Assembly (NCBI RefSeq): GCF_000303155.1
Contig: NC_018719.1
Span: 1,798,001 to 1,862,000 of the forward strand
Source of the DNA: Candidatus Nitrososphaera gargensis Ga9.2
GTDB taxonomy: Archaea; Thermoproteota; Nitrososphaeria; Nitrososphaerales; Nitrososphaeraceae
DNA length: 64,000 bases
Direction: 5' to 3'
The notes below the pieces were generated by a model. The model had not been told where the DNA came from. It saw only the letters and a program-made list of their open reading frames with translations, and made no database searches. Both the position numbers and the translations under genes were made by a program. Each line of letters opens with the position of its first letter. Positions within the stretch are counted from its first letter, which is position 1. This document shows positions 41,941 to 50,903 of this stretch, one piece after another.

Positions 41941-43101
41941 ATGGATCCAGAAGATCAGAGCATTGCCAGCAGCAACGACGACTTTAAGGTTACGCCTTGG
42001 GAGGTCGAGGGTGAAGTTGACTATGGCAAGCTGATCGAAAAGTTTGGCACGCAGCCAATAACGCCTGAACTGCTGCAAAAGGTCAAGGGCATGACAGGCG
42101 AGGTGCACCCGATGCTAAAGCTGGGCTACTTTTTCTCCCATCGCGACTTTGACTGGATCCTTGACAAAAAGATCAAGGGCGAAAACTTTTACCTCTACAC
42201 AGGCAGGGGTCCATCAGGCATGGTCCACATGGGGCACCTCATGCCGTGGATGTTTACAAAATACCTGCAGGACAAATTTGACTCCAAGCTGCTGTTCCAG
42301 CTGACAGACGACGAAAAGTTCCTCTACGGGCAGGACAGAACAAGGGAAGAAATCGCGCGCTATACCTATGAAAACATCCTTGATATCATTGCAATCGGCT
42401 TTAACCCAAAAAAGACCAAGATCATTGTGGATACAAAGCATATCCAGCACCTCTACCCGATTGCGACCGAAGTCGCCAAGAGGATCACATTTTCCACCGC
42501 AAGGGCGGTCTTTGGATTTTCAAATTCGACCAACATTGGCATGATAGGCTTTCCGCCGGTGCAGGCAGCACCATGCTTCCTGCCTTCAGTCATAGAAGGC
42601 AAGCCGACGCCAGTTCTGATACCCGCCGCAATCGATCAGGATCCGTACTGGCGCATGACAAGGGATGTTGCCGACAGGATGGGCTACTACAAGCCTGCCC
42701 AGATACACAGCAAGTTCCTGCCCGGCCTTGGCATGCTAGGCAAGATGTCGTCATCCAAGCCCGAGACTGCAATCTTTACGACAGACGATCCCGAAGTTGT
42801 TGACAGGAAGGTCTCGACAGCGTTCACCGGCGGCCAGCCTACAGTTGCATTGCAGAGGCAGCTTGGCGCAAACGCCCTTGGCTGCCCAGTCTTTTGGTAC
42901 TTGCGCTACTTTTTCGATACCGAAAAACAATCAGACGAGCGCATGCTCAAATGCAGAAGCGGCAACCTGCTCTGCGGTGAATGCAAGGCCGACCTCACGA
43001 AGGGGGCCAAGCCATTCGTGGTAGAGTTCAAGAAGCGCCGCGAAAAGGCCAAGGATGTAGTAGACAGATTCATGTACGACGAGAAGCCGTTTTCGAAATG
43101 A
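41941..43101 (+). CDS. trpS: Tryptophanyl-tRNA synthetase
   Basis: 386 residues from the ATG at 41941; the open frame extends upstream, but a TATA-like ctttttaaacg (about 41907) argues against the longer form. Class I motifs: GRGPSGMVHMGHLMPW (HIGH-like) and LGKMSSSKPETAIF (KMSKS). Archaeal/eukaryal-type TrpRS length. Its stop overlaps the next start as ATGA. Confidence 0.95.
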   Translation: MDPEDQSIASSNDDFKVTPWEVEGEVDYGKLIEKFGTQPITPELLQKVKGMTGEVHPMLKLGYFFSHRDFDWILDKKIKGENFYLYTGRGPSGMVHMGHLMPWMFTKYLQDKFDSKLLFQLTDDEKFLYGQDRTREEIARYTYENILDIIAIGFNPKKTKIIVDTKHIQHLYPIATEVAKRITFSTARAVFGFSNSTNIGMIGFPPVQAAPCFLPSVIEGKPTPVLIPAAIDQDPYWRMTRDVADRMGYYKPAQIHSKFLPGLGMLGKMSSSKPETAIFTTDDPEVVDRKVSTAFTGGQPTVALQRQLGANALGCPVFWYLRYFFDTEKQSDERMLKCRSGNLLCGECKADLTKGAKPFVVEFKKRREKAKDVVDRFMYDEKPFSK

Positions 43102-43385
43102 AGACCGTGAAATTCGAGTGCGACGACCACTACGAGGCTGGGAAGCTGGCTAGCCTCGTGTCGGTGCAAAAGGACGATACTGTGTATATCGACAGCGTCG
43201 CTGCAGTAGTTGGCAACGAGATCGTGATAAAGCTAAAGGACAAGTCCTCCCACGCGGTCGTACTGAAGGACAGGGAAAACGTGGCTCGGCTACAGTCGCT
43301 TCTGCTCGACGTTGTAAAGGGGAAAATAAAGATCCGGTCAAGCAACTTTACCGGGTCGGTTGCGGAAATAACTCTGGTGGGCTAG
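43098..43385 (+). CDS. Hypothetical protein, 95 aa, coupled to trpS
   Basis: Starts MKTVKFECDDHYEAGKLASL at an ATG that overlaps the trpS stop by 4 nt. All-beta-looking with short helices (VYIDSVAAVVGNEIVIKLKD, KIRSSNFTGSVAEITLVG). Translational coupling to trpS suggests a real gene, but no family is recognised. It converges with the next gene by a 4-nt overlap. Confidence 0.7.
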   Translation: MKTVKFECDDHYEAGKLASLVSVQKDDTVYIDSVAAVVGNEIVIKLKDKSSHAVVLKDRENVARLQSLLLDVVKGKIKIRSSNFTGSVAEITLVG

Positions 43386-43726
43386 CGCAGCTCCTTGTTC
43401 ATCTCGTCGGTCAGTATCTCCTGCACTTTTCTGAAGTACAGCCCTGTAGAGTAGGGCATCATGGGGATGTATTCTTCGATAACCTGCATGACGTACGGTA
43501 CCGCCCTCTTTGAAACGTCCATCTTGAACTTCATCCAGAGTATCCTGTCCTGCTGGAAGTGGATCTTGTCCTTAAGGTGCGGCGGCACCACCTCCCTAGA
43601 CCTGTCCTCAACGCGCTTGTACCAGTATGCAAGGATATCAGGGTCGAGACCCTCTCGCAGGTTCTTGACGCCCGATATTATCTTGCCTGATGCATAATCG
43701 ATGGGTGTTTCCGGATACACGACCAT
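43382..43726 (-). CDS. Conserved hypothetical protein, 114 aa
   Basis: Mostly helical (YASGKIISGVKNLREGLDPD, DILAYWYKRVEDRS, RAVPYVMQVIEEYIP) with no recognised motif. It lies downstream of coaD on the same strand with a 44-nt gap, so may share its transcript. Function unknown. Confidence 0.7.
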   Translation of the reverse strand: MVVYPETPIDYASGKIISGVKNLREGLDPDILAYWYKRVEDRSREVVPPHLKDKIHFQQDRILWMKFKMDVSKRAVPYVMQVIEEYIPMMPYSTGLYFRKVQEILTDEMNKELR

Positions 43727-43770
43727 CTGCTGTGCAAAGTCAGGATAAAATCCAGATAATCAAAGATTGT

Positions 43771-44247
43771 TTACCTGCGTTTTAACAACTTGCCGCGGCT
43801 GTCTATTTCACCAGCCCTGATACGCGTCGATGATATTGGCGAGCCGTCCTCAGCCTTGACCAGCTCGACTGCGATTACCTCTACCGGCTTTAATCCTCCC
43901 TTGGCGCGCATCTCATTGAGGAGATCTCCTTTGGACTGCGTCTCGCTGCTTGCCACGAGCGCCCCAACGTCGCCTGTAGTCACCGCTGGCCCAAAGTCAC
44001 CGTCCAGCTTGGCGATTTCATAGCTGGCGTCGCCAAACTCTTTCTTGATCATCTCCTTCAGGTTTTTGACCCTCTGGTCGAAATTGTGGTTGAGCCTCTT
44101 GCCCCTCTTTTTCGCAAACTCGTCGCTTGAAACCCCGATTATCACCTTCCTGCCTGCCTGGAATGCTCTGGACAGCAGGGCGATGTGGCCAACGTGTATT
44201 TCGTCAAACGTGCCGCCAGTGGCGACAACTGCGAATTTTTCGGCCAA
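43771..44247 (-). CDS. coaD: Phosphopantetheine adenylyltransferase, archaeal type
   Basis: 158 residues of the nucleotidyltransferase fold: VATGGTFDEIHVGHIALL carries the T/HxGH nucleotide motif and SPISSTRIRAGEID the ISSTxxR motif. It forms dephospho-CoA from 4'-phosphopantetheine and ATP. The TGGTFDxxHxGH form is typical of the archaeal/eukaryal PPAT branch. Confidence 0.92.
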   Translation of the reverse strand: MAEKFAVVATGGTFDEIHVGHIALLSRAFQAGRKVIIGVSSDEFAKKRGKRLNHNFDQRVKNLKEMIKKEFGDASYEIAKLDGDFGPAVTTGDVGALVASSETQSKGDLLNEMRAKGGLKPVEVIAVELVKAEDGSPISSTRIRAGEIDSRGKLLKRR

Positions 44248-44295
44248 CGCTAGTGATCAGGCAATGTGCAATATTAATTCGTAGTTAGGCTGTCT

Positions 44296-45318
44296 CTAGC
44301 TCTTCTTGAATATCTTGACTGCCTGCGGAGGACACACGTTTTCGCACGCCATGCAGAATATGCAGTCCTTTTCTCTTATCATAAATGCCTTCTTGTCAGA
44401 GGCTGGGTGCCCTGGAGTCTGGAGCCATTCATACACGTTGACTGGGCATGCTTCAATACACGCGCCGTCTGCCACACATATATCAAAGTCGATGCAAACA
44501 TAGTCGCCCCAAATGCCAAGCTGTCCGGGAGCATCATATGGGCCCCAAACCTTGATTCCCTGATATGTGCCAACCTGTTGTCTTTTCTCTTTAAACTTGG
44601 GATCAATCGGGCCTTCAACCTTGCCATAGTTTGTGCCGGTGCCTGATAGCGAAATTGTGGTAGGACCGCCTGCCGCTGGCGCGCTTGGAGCTGCCGGAAT
44701 CGCAGGTGGCGGAGGCATCTGCGGCGCGGCGGCTGCGGGCCTGGGCGCTGCCGACGGTCCTGCCGGTGGCGGGGCTGTCGCGCTGCGAGCCTTTGGATTC
44801 TTTGCAAGCGGCGTCAGCTCCTCCAGCTTTTTGAGCGCCTGCTCCATCGTCAGCTTTTCCACCTTTTGCCAGTGGGCGAGCAGTTTGTCGCCTATTCTGG
44901 TATTTCGGATAATAGTGTCAATGACCATCTTGGCGTTCTGGTCTGCCTTTTGGCGGTAATTCTTGATCCAGTACGGGTCGCCAAAGTATTCCAGCTGCCT
45001 TATCTGGTAAATGAGATCGACGACCTCGCCGGTCACGATTTCAACCGTGACGTTTAGGTCTGCAGATAGGTCTTCGCCGGTGATCGGGTCGTTGCCCTTT
45101 TCAGTCCACTTGTAGGTGATGTAGATCCTGTCGGCGTGGGTGTCCATCTTGAAGCCGGAACTGCGGAGGTCGTTCATTATGCTCGATATGTCGGACTTTT
45201 CCGTGATCTCGATCGGGATCCTGTATATGCCCAGCTTGTTGCCGTGCAGCGGGTAAACTCCCCTCTTTGCAACTTCAGATAGCATCGTCCAGACTCTGTC
45301 TTTCAGTAAGGCAGACAT
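44296..45318 (-). CDS. Ferredoxin (2[4Fe-4S]/7Fe-type) fused to a unique N-domain
   Basis: 340 residues. Residues 1-~170 form an uncharacterised alpha/beta plus helical domain ([33 protein letters not shown]). A Pro/Ala-rich linker follows (about 175-225). The C-terminal ferredoxin has [24 protein letters not shown] and [19 protein letters not shown]. The first cluster lacks one canonical Cys spacing (C-x-D-x2-C region), as in zinc-containing archaeal ferredoxins. It is probably a major electron carrier; the fused N-domain is unusual. Confidence 0.85.
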   Translation of the reverse strand: MSALLKDRVWTMLSEVAKRGVYPLHGNKLGIYRIPIEITEKSDISSIMNDLRSSGFKMDTHADRIYITYKWTEKGNDPITGEDLSADLNVTVEIVTGEVVDLIYQIRQLEYFGDPYWIKNYRQKADQNAKMVIDTIIRNTRIGDKLLAHWQKVEKLTMEQALKKLEELTPLAKNPKARSATAPPPAGPSAAPRPAAAAPQMPPPPAIPAAPSAPAAGGPTTISLSGTGTNYGKVEGPIDPKFKEKRQQVGTYQGIKVWGPYDAPGQLGIWGDYVCIDFDICVADGACIEACPVNVYEWLQTPGHPASDKKAFMIREKDCIFCMACENVCPPQAVKIFKKS

Positions 45319-45359
45319 CGAATAACCTAAAATTTACATGTCCTAAAAGCATTACGGTC

Positions 45360-45377
45360 TACTTCATTAGCGAAGTA
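45360..45377. promoter_or_regulatory. Inverted repeat TACTTC/GAAGTA upstream of the ferredoxin gene
   Basis: TACTTC-attagc-GAAGTA is a perfect 6-bp inverted repeat about 42 nt upstream of the ferredoxin start, next to a TATA-like catatata (45378-45386). It may be an operator. Confidence 0.3.
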
Positions 45378-45465
45378 CCATATATAGAGGCCGAAAACCC
45401 CAGGTAACAATCTATTCTAGCAGAGGTTTTATCGAAGAGAACGCCAATTCTAATTCAGAAGATTA

Positions 45466-45606
45466 CTACATTGCCTGCCCTGTCGTTGTGGCTGTTGTGC
45501 CTCCTACGTGAGCCTCTCGATTATGCATCATAAGGTCTTCAAGCGTCTTGAACATTCGGCCACATACTCTGCATTCATGGCGTGGTTCGGCTTGACTTGC
45601 GCCCAT
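45466..45606 (-). CDS. 46-aa C2H2 zinc-finger miniprotein
   Basis: From the ATG at 45606: HECRVCGRMFKTLEDLMMHN followed by REAH, so Cys12-x2-Cys15-x12-His28-x4-His33, a complete classical C2H2 finger. It ends with a Thr/Gly tail. A single-finger protein of this size would bind DNA weakly alone or bind protein/RNA. Another single-finger gene lies at 47.5 kb. Confidence 0.7.
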   Translation of the reverse strand: MGASQAEPRHECRVCGRMFKTLEDLMMHNREAHVGGTTATTTGQAM

Positions 45607-45756
45607 AAGTTATTTCTGCGTAACATAGTATATAGATGTGCAGGCATCGCATAAAAGACAGAAGCCATCGCAGCAGCTAGCCTGTACAAGGCAGATAACA
45701 TTGTCAATTAACTAGGTTAAGCAATCCGTTTTATTAACAAGCCATCATGATACACC

Positions 45757-46168
45757 ATGTCTTCAGAATTAGCAGAAGACATATCGGAATTACAGCAATT
45801 GCGCATACGATACGATAGGTTACAAGAAGACTATCAAAGAATCCTTCCAAAGGTTGTGACCCAGATCTTGTTGACGACTTGCTTTCGCACCTACATGAAG
45901 ATCCAGATACTGAACCAATGTATATACAGTTGAGGTCTTTACAAGAGACGGGATAGACGCTGAAGTTGCCAGATAGTACATTTTTGACAAAACAGGCATG
46001 ATGCCAACCATATACAACCAAGGCACTCATTTTGTTACAGATCAAAAGCTCACACTTGAGAAGCTCAAAGAAATATCAGATAGTGACGATGTGTTAGAAG
46101 TAACAGGGGAATACACAGGTAGTTGGGCATCCAATGGTCCGACACATGAACGTCATTTGATTGAATAA
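45757..46168 (+). pseudogene. Multiply disrupted coiled-coil gene of unknown family
   Basis: An ATG at 45757 opens a coiled coil (MSSELAEDISELQQLRIRYD, RLQEDYQRILPK) that then reads into a poor sequence and stops at 45933. Shifting frame at about 45851-45855 gives a coherent continuation (DPDLVDDLLSHLHEDPDTEP, MYIQLRSLQETG). A further shift near 45950 and an in-frame TAG near 45975 precede a final coherent part (FDKTGMMPTIYNQGTHFVTD, LEKLKEISDSDDVLEVTGEY) ending at TAA 46166. Three lesions in 410 nt mean a dead gene. Confidence 0.7.
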
Positions 46169-46294
46169 AGTATTCTTCCGCCACCGATTTTTTGCTAACC
46201 TCTTAAAAGATTCCTAATGCAAATTGTGTGTACAATAGACTCTGGAAATATAACCAACAATAAGATGCCGCATTTGAAAAAATAAAACCAGATC

Positions 46295-46564
46295 TCACTC
46301 TAACCTTGAAGTGACTCTGTTGCTCTTTGTTGTTCTTCTTCTTGTTCTTCCCTGCGATAAGAGTTCATAACAAGACCAGAAAAAGACTAGAAATGCTGCA
46401 ACCGTGGTTGAGATAGTTAGTTGCATTTGTGGCAAGCGTAGCACAAATCCAATGACAAATGTTATCGCCGCACCAATAGCGCTAAGTGGAATCCAGTTTG
46501 TTAATGCAAGTCGTGTTCTATCCATATCCCGATGTCTCGCCTCTACCATAACACAAGCCAACAA
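46295..46564 (-). CDS. Small membrane protein with two helices, 89 aa
   Basis: Two hydrophobic segments (SAIGAAITFVIGFVLRL and LTISTTVAAFLVFFWSCYEL) separated by a short loop, basic C-terminal tail (GRTRRRTTKSNR). The frame is intact although it lies among pseudogenes. Function unknown. Confidence 0.55.
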   Translation of the reverse strand: MLACVMVEARHRDMDRTRLALTNWIPLSAIGAAITFVIGFVLRLPQMQLTISTTVAAFLVFFWSCYELLSQGRTRRRTTKSNRVTSRLE

Positions 46565-46610
46565 TCATACTTAAGCCAAGTGTAACCTTGTTAATCTTAG
46601 AACAAAATAG

Positions 46611-46857
46611 CTATACCTTACCCTTGCCACACATTTGCAGAAATCTATGTCCGCTTTTAGTAGTCTTGAAAAGTTCTTCCTCTACATCATAATCCAAAAG
46701 GCCATTATCTACCAACAGGGAGAGATATTCCTTTAGCTGTACGTGTGAAAGAAATGTTCGCCTCTAATATATTAGTTCTCGTAGCTCTGCCATTTGCTGC
46801 CTTTAAAATCCGAAAAACAATATCAATTCTCCTCCAAGGTCCTGTGTTGATAGACAA
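46611..46857 (-). pseudogene. Frameshifted HTH_45 winged-helix regulator
   Basis: Minus-strand reading from about 46857 gives RRIDIVFRILKAANGRATRT followed by NILEAN, matching the N-terminal helices of the intact copies. One extra base at about 46753-46755 shifts the frame, after which FLSHVQLKEYLSLLVDNGLL and FKTTKSGHRFLQMCGKGKV complete the recognition helix and wing to TAG at 46611. The start region is also degraded. A plus-strand frame across this stretch is an antisense artefact. Confidence 0.75.
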
Positions 46858-47377
46858 CGACGATTACATGATCACAGTCTCAATAGTTGCTATAGACGAC
46901 ATGAATCAACCATTGCCGCCCTCTGACAACTTTTTGCTGCCCTCTGCCAACGCCACTTCCAACATTTTGGTGCCTTTCAACGGTGGAGAAGACACAATAA
47001 CCACACAGTAGCAACCAACAACAAACGCGACTAATAATGCTACTACTGCCCAACAAAAACCGATCATGATGGAAGTTATAAGCACTCAAGGCACCTTCAC
47101 TGCAAATGTAGAGTGGATACCGGCTGACATTGGACAGCCAAACAATTTCTCCTTCAATTTCAGGGACGGCGACGGGCAGCCTGTTACGCCGGCATATGAC
47201 GTTGAGCTGTTGCGGGATAACCAGATGGTGCCTGGTACCCTCCGGGAATCACAAACGTCGCTTGAGCAAGAGTACACATTCAACGAAGCGGGCAACTATA
47301 CCTTGAGAATCCACAACGTACAAACCAAACATCCTGGCGATGTAATAAACATCCCCTTACAAGTTCCTCCAGAATAG
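46844..47377 (+). pseudogene. Ig-like secreted protein gene split by an in-frame amber codon
   Basis: Two open stretches lie in the same frame: 46844-47011 (VLIDNDDYMITVSIVAIDDM ... NGGEDTITTQ) and from the next codon to 47377 (QPTTNATNNATTAQQKP ... EYTFNEAGNYTLRIHNVQ). They are separated only by TAG at 47009-47011 within a Thr/Gln/Asn linker, most simply a CAG-to-TAG change. The second part is an Ig/beta-sandwich domain typical of thaumarchaeal surface proteins. No signal peptide is left upstream, so the gene is also 5'-truncated. Confidence 0.7.
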
Positions 47378-47485
47378 ACCACAGATTAACTTACATGGAG
47401 ACCTGAAGTAATGGAATTATTACCTCAACAACTTTACACTCACATTATATATGATGTGTATGACCTTCGTTCAATTCTTCTTATC

Positions 47486-47692
47486 TCAGGCAATTCTCAT
47501 TTCTCCCTCCGTGGTGTCATCGCGCAGGTCGCCATGAGCCTCTTTTTCTAGATGATGCTTTCTGTCTTCATCTGTGGTAAATACTGCGCCGCACACAAAG
47601 CATTGGAAATCTGCGGCTGTGTGAGGAATGCCGTCGCTACTACTACTGCCGCCACCTTTCCTGAAATCATTAGATTTAGGCATATAACACAT
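47486..47692 (-). CDS. Small single C2H2 zinc-finger protein
   Basis: About 65-68 residues (ATG at 47692 or 47683). A flexible Gly/Ser N-terminus precedes FQCFVCGAVFTTDEDRKHHL and EKEAH: Cys-x2-Cys-x12-His-x5-His. The tail is acidic. It is a close relative in design of the 46-aa finger at 45.5 kb. Likely a regulatory or RNA/DNA-associated miniprotein. Confidence 0.75.
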   Translation of the reverse strand: MCYMPKSNDFRKGGGSSSSDGIPHTAADFQCFVCGAVFTTDEDRKHHLEKEAHGDLRDDTTEGEMRIA

Positions 47693-47797
47693 CTTCCTTT
47701 TCTATCCTTATACTTACAAAATTCTTAAATGATTTGATCAAGCCGCTGCTGTAGTGTCGGTGAGAGATGCTGCTGGCGTCATTGTTCGTCTTTCTCC

Positions 47798-48236
47798 TTA
47801 TACTCCCAATGCAATGAGCCTCATTCCATATACCAAGGGTGCTATAGCCATCATCAAGGCCACAAGCAAGACACCAAAGAAAGGCGAGATCAAGGCTATG
47901 CCTGCGATGACTACAGTAGCGCGCCCACGCCAATATTTGCTGCTCTTAACAAGTTGGGTCTCTTCTATTTCCTATTCCGGCCAAAATGCTGGAAATGCCG
48001 CTGAATAACAAGGCTACAGCTGCTAGCGTTATTACAACTGGAGCAGCAAATATTGGAAACACTATTGTAGCAATCGCAAGAGCAATAACGAGTACCCCGA
48101 TTCCTGCATGGGCTGCACGCTGGTTCCTATAGTGAAATATTCCTCCTGCAATTTGCTCAACACCGAACATAAGAAGTATTACGGAAATAACCACCATTAC
48201 TGTCTCAATTGCTAGTCCCGGAAATGCTATGGCCAC
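47798..48236 (-). pseudogene. Frameshifted HdeD/DUF308-like membrane protein
   Basis: From the ATG at 48236, hydrophobic helices (LAIETVMVVISVILLMFGVE, IGVLVIALAIATIVFPIFAA, ITLAAVALLFSGISSILAGI) follow the DUF308/HdeD pattern, then the frame ends at TAA 47946. One base further out of frame the protein resumes (SSKYWRGRATVVIAGIALIS, FFGVLLVALMMAIAPLVYGM, RLIALGV) to TAA 47798. One extra base at about 47958-47970 explains it. Confidence 0.75.
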
Positions 48237-48240
48237 TAAC

Positions 48241-48544
48241 TAGAGCGCAATAGAAACAGCACCTACGCCGATCTGCAGCACACGCATTCATACGGGAGAC
48301 GACCCGACAGAGCGTGCGGTCTTCTCCATGTTAGCCCATCAAGTCGCACGCATTTAAGGGATAAGTAGGATAATTCACAATTCATTTGCCTTTCGAGTTT
48401 TTTACAGGGTTTTATTACGATCATTCCAAAAAGACCATCCTATTCACTTCAGACAGCTTGTATGAGATGTCTCCTCTGCTCAATTAATGATTGATTGTAT
48501 ATGGCAGAGATCTTGTTGTCAATTTTATTCCTGATAGAACCGGA
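48241..48544. other. 304-nt stretch without a recognisable gene
   Basis: Only short, broken frames are seen on both strands. No tRNA-like stems, repeats or clear promoter pair could be recognised. It may be remnants of decayed genes, like its surroundings. Confidence 0.5.
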
Positions 48545-48856
48545 TTATTCGTCGTCGGGGCAGGTTATATCTCTGATAGCCTTGTACCTTGCCTCTATTT
48601 CCTCCGCTATTTTTACGACTTGATCGAGCGTGTATTTCGACTGAGGGAAATACCACCTGATCCCAACCTTGTGCCCGATGCCGTCCATGTCGTGTATCAT
48701 GCCTCTGTCGGCCTCCACCCCGTACTTTTCATCTATCACATGCTCGCGTACCTCAAGACCCCTCTTGGTCTTGTCCTCAAGCACAAGATGCGGGCTCATG
48801 TCATAGATAAAGTAGAACTGACCCTTCTTCACAAGATTGTTACCCTGCTGTTGCAT
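48545..48856 (-). CDS. Hypothetical protein, 103 aa
   Basis: Intact frame: MQQQGNNLVKKGQFYFIYDM, then EDKTKRGLEVREHVIDEKYG and YTLDQVVKIAEEIEARYKAI. An alpha/beta protein of cytosolic type with a Gly/His loop (IHDMDGIGHKVGIRWY). It lies 26 nt downstream of the rhodanese gene on the same strand, so it may be co-transcribed with it. Family not recognised. Confidence 0.65.
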   Translation of the reverse strand: MQQQGNNLVKKGQFYFIYDMSPHLVLEDKTKRGLEVREHVIDEKYGVEADRGMIHDMDGIGHKVGIRWYFPQSKYTLDQVVKIAEEIEARYKAIRDITCPDDE

Positions 48857-48882
48857 TCAAAAAATAGAGGGAAGAGAAGGTC

Positions 48883-49737
48883 TTATTTCTCTATCGGATT
48901 CCCTATCATGTTGCCCCATTCTGTCCACGAGCCGTCGTAGTTGCGAACTGATGGGTATCCAAGCAGGTATTTCAGCACGAACCAAGTGTGTGACGAGCGT
49001 TCACCAATCCTGCAATACGCTATCACATGCTTGTCCGGGGTGACCCCCTTGCCTTCGTACAGCGCTTTCAGCTCATCGGCACTCTTGAACGTGCCGTTTG
49101 CATCGTTCACGGCCTGGGCCCACGGGATGTTCTTTGCTCCTGGTATATGGCCTCCACGCTGCGCATGCTCCATCGGATACTCTGGCGGAGCTGTTATCTC
49201 GCCCGTGAACTCTTTTGGCGATCGCACATCAACCAGCACCGTCTGCTCTGCTCTTTCAATCGCTCTTCTAACATCTGGCATGTAGGCGCGGACTCCCTCG
49301 TCTGGCGGCCTTGCCACGTATTTTGTCGGCTGTACTGTTGGCTCGTCCTTTGTGTATTCCCTCTTTTCCAGCTCCCATTTCTTGCGTCCGCCGTTCATTA
49401 TCTTGAGCTTTTTGTGACCGTAGTACTGGAATACCCAGAACGCAAAGGCTGCAAACCAGTTGTTAAAGTCGCCATACAGTACCAGCTCGGTGTCTGGCGT
49501 TGCGCCGACTCTGCTCATCAGTGCCTCGAATTGCTGCTTGTTGATGATGTCGCGCCTGACAGGGTCGTTTATGTCGCGCTTCCACCATACAAGGTGCGCG
49601 CCGGGCACGTGCCCCTGCCTGTATGCATTTTCAGGATCATAGTCGACTTCCAAAATTCTGATGCTTCCATTCTTTAGGTTGCTTGCAACCCAATCGGTCT
49701 CGCAAAGGACCTCAGGGTGAGCGTATCCACTAGTCAT
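48883..49737 (-). CDS. Thiosulfate/3-mercaptopyruvate sulfurtransferase (two-domain rhodanese)
   Basis: 284 residues with two rhodanese domains. The first (about 15-125) is inactive-like; the second carries the active-site loop [16 protein letters not shown] (about 240-255), where the Cys takes up sulfane sulfur. [12 protein letters not shown] and [12 protein letters not shown] are the usual CH2A/CH2B-like motifs. It transfers sulfur from thiosulfate or mercaptopyruvate and may serve Fe-S or thiolation pathways. Confidence 0.92.
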   Translation of the reverse strand: MTSGYAHPEVLCETDWVASNLKNGSIRILEVDYDPENAYRQGHVPGAHLVWWKRDINDPVRRDIINKQQFEALMSRVGATPDTELVLYGDFNNWFAAFAFWVFQYYGHKKLKIMNGGRKKWELEKREYTKDEPTVQPTKYVARPPDEGVRAYMPDVRRAIERAEQTVLVDVRSPKEFTGEITAPPEYPMEHAQRGGHIPGAKNIPWAQAVNDANGTFKSADELKALYEGKGVTPDKHVIAYCRIGERSSHTWFVLKYLLGYPSVRNYDGSWTEWGNMIGNPIEK

Positions 49738-49870
49738 ACCAGCCCGCTACTTTAATCTCATACTTAAGAGCTTTGCCAAATGACGATTATTATTGCTGAA
49801 TGCCAGCAAAGGGCAGGCAGAGAACCTTTCCTGCTGTCACGGTGCCAGCGGCTAAGCATCTCACAGATTG

Positions 49871-50170
49871 CTATAGAACTGGAGATATTATTCCAGTCTC
49901 TGGAATAGCATTATTGAAGAAAATGCAAGGATGTATTACCGCAATAATGCCAGCCAGAAGCACGATTTCTTTGATCTTCTTGCTGGCAGAATCAAGGACC
50001 ATCTTGGACGTGCTGCCAAGCATCTTTTGCATCTTTTCTTGGAATAGCGAAGGGTTCGATAGGATTGCCTCTTCATTGATCTTGTAAACTGTTTTCATTG
50101 TTTGCATGATCAATCTTCCACTATCCTTGCCCATCACGTCCTCAATCCCGTCCACAATAGCGTCGAGCAT
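49871..50170 (-). CDS. Hypothetical helical protein, 99 aa, possibly 3'-altered
   Basis: Helical N-terminal part (DAIVDGIEDVMGKDSGRLIM, KTVYKINEEAILSNPSLFQE, KMLGSTSKMVLDSASKKIKE) followed by a short hydrophobic end (VLLAGIIAVIHPCIFF) that looks unlike it. The tail could be an out-of-frame read-through after a lesion. Function unknown. Confidence 0.5.
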   Translation of the reverse strand: MLDAIVDGIEDVMGKDSGRLIMQTMKTVYKINEEAILSNPSLFQEKMQKMLGSTSKMVLDSASKKIKEIVLLAGIIAVIHPCIFFNNAIPETGIISPVL

Positions 50171-50258
50171 GATGGATGAATCGATCCTCCTAGATTCTAT
50201 CCCTGCTGGGACAGGAATAACATTACAATGGTGCGCATTGGTTATGGAAGCAAGCTAA

Positions 50259-50771
50259 TCAAATTGCATCTTGTCTAACGATTCCTGCGAATAGCAGCAA
50301 ATTACCTGAACCGACCCTATTTTTTTTGACTGTCTCTAAAATTGCCTGCTCGTAAGCGACAAGGTTGTTCTGGGTATCTCTGTCCGAGAACGCCGTAATC
50401 CCTCCAGATATTATCACGATATTTTTGAACTTTTTCTTTCTGAACTCCTTGATAATAGCCATTCATTTACCCAGCATTGTCGCAGTGTTGCCGACAAGGT
50501 CCGACGAATATATCTCACGGACATCCATAATTTTTAACGCTCCCGTCCGTATGTAATCTTCCACGTCTCCAATCAATCCCGACTGCCTTATCTTTGAGTA
50601 CATGCGGTTAACGAGCTGATTCCTTGGAATGCGGATGCCTCCTCTACCACCACTTCCTCCTACTGCATAGACAACAGCGTTACCTTCTGAAAGAAACTTG
50701 CCTACCATAGTGTAAAGGTTGTCAGAGCTATCTCTCACTTTCAGGATGCATATAGAATGAAGGCAGTCCAA
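50259..50771 (-). pseudogene. MEDS-like sensory domain gene split by an in-frame TGA
   Basis: Two frames abut exactly: 50771-50463 (DSSDNLYTMVGKFLSEGNAV, YAVGGSGGRGGIRIPRNQLV, RTGALKIMDVREIYSSDLVG) ends in TGA, and the next codon is the ATG of 50462-50259 (KKFKNIVIISGGITAFSDRD, NNLVAYEQAILETVKKN). Together they make one RecA-like MEDS-type domain of about 170 residues. I read it as one gene inactivated by a nonsense change; two very small genes is less likely. Confidence 0.6.
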
Positions 50772-50903
50772 TGTCGTTGTACGTCAATTAGAAATTAAAA
50801 GGTTGTAAATCATAATTTCCCATTTTTATGATGATCATTCAAATAGTATTTTGTTTTCTTGGCATTGGAGACTTATTAAAAATCTTTAAGGGTAGCATCA
50901 AGC

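Noticed and set aside
46745-47011. Plus-strand 88-codon ORF as an intact gene
   Set aside because: Its first third is the antisense of a recognisable HTH_45 remnant; only the part from about 46844 fits the Ig-like protein, which continues past the TAG.
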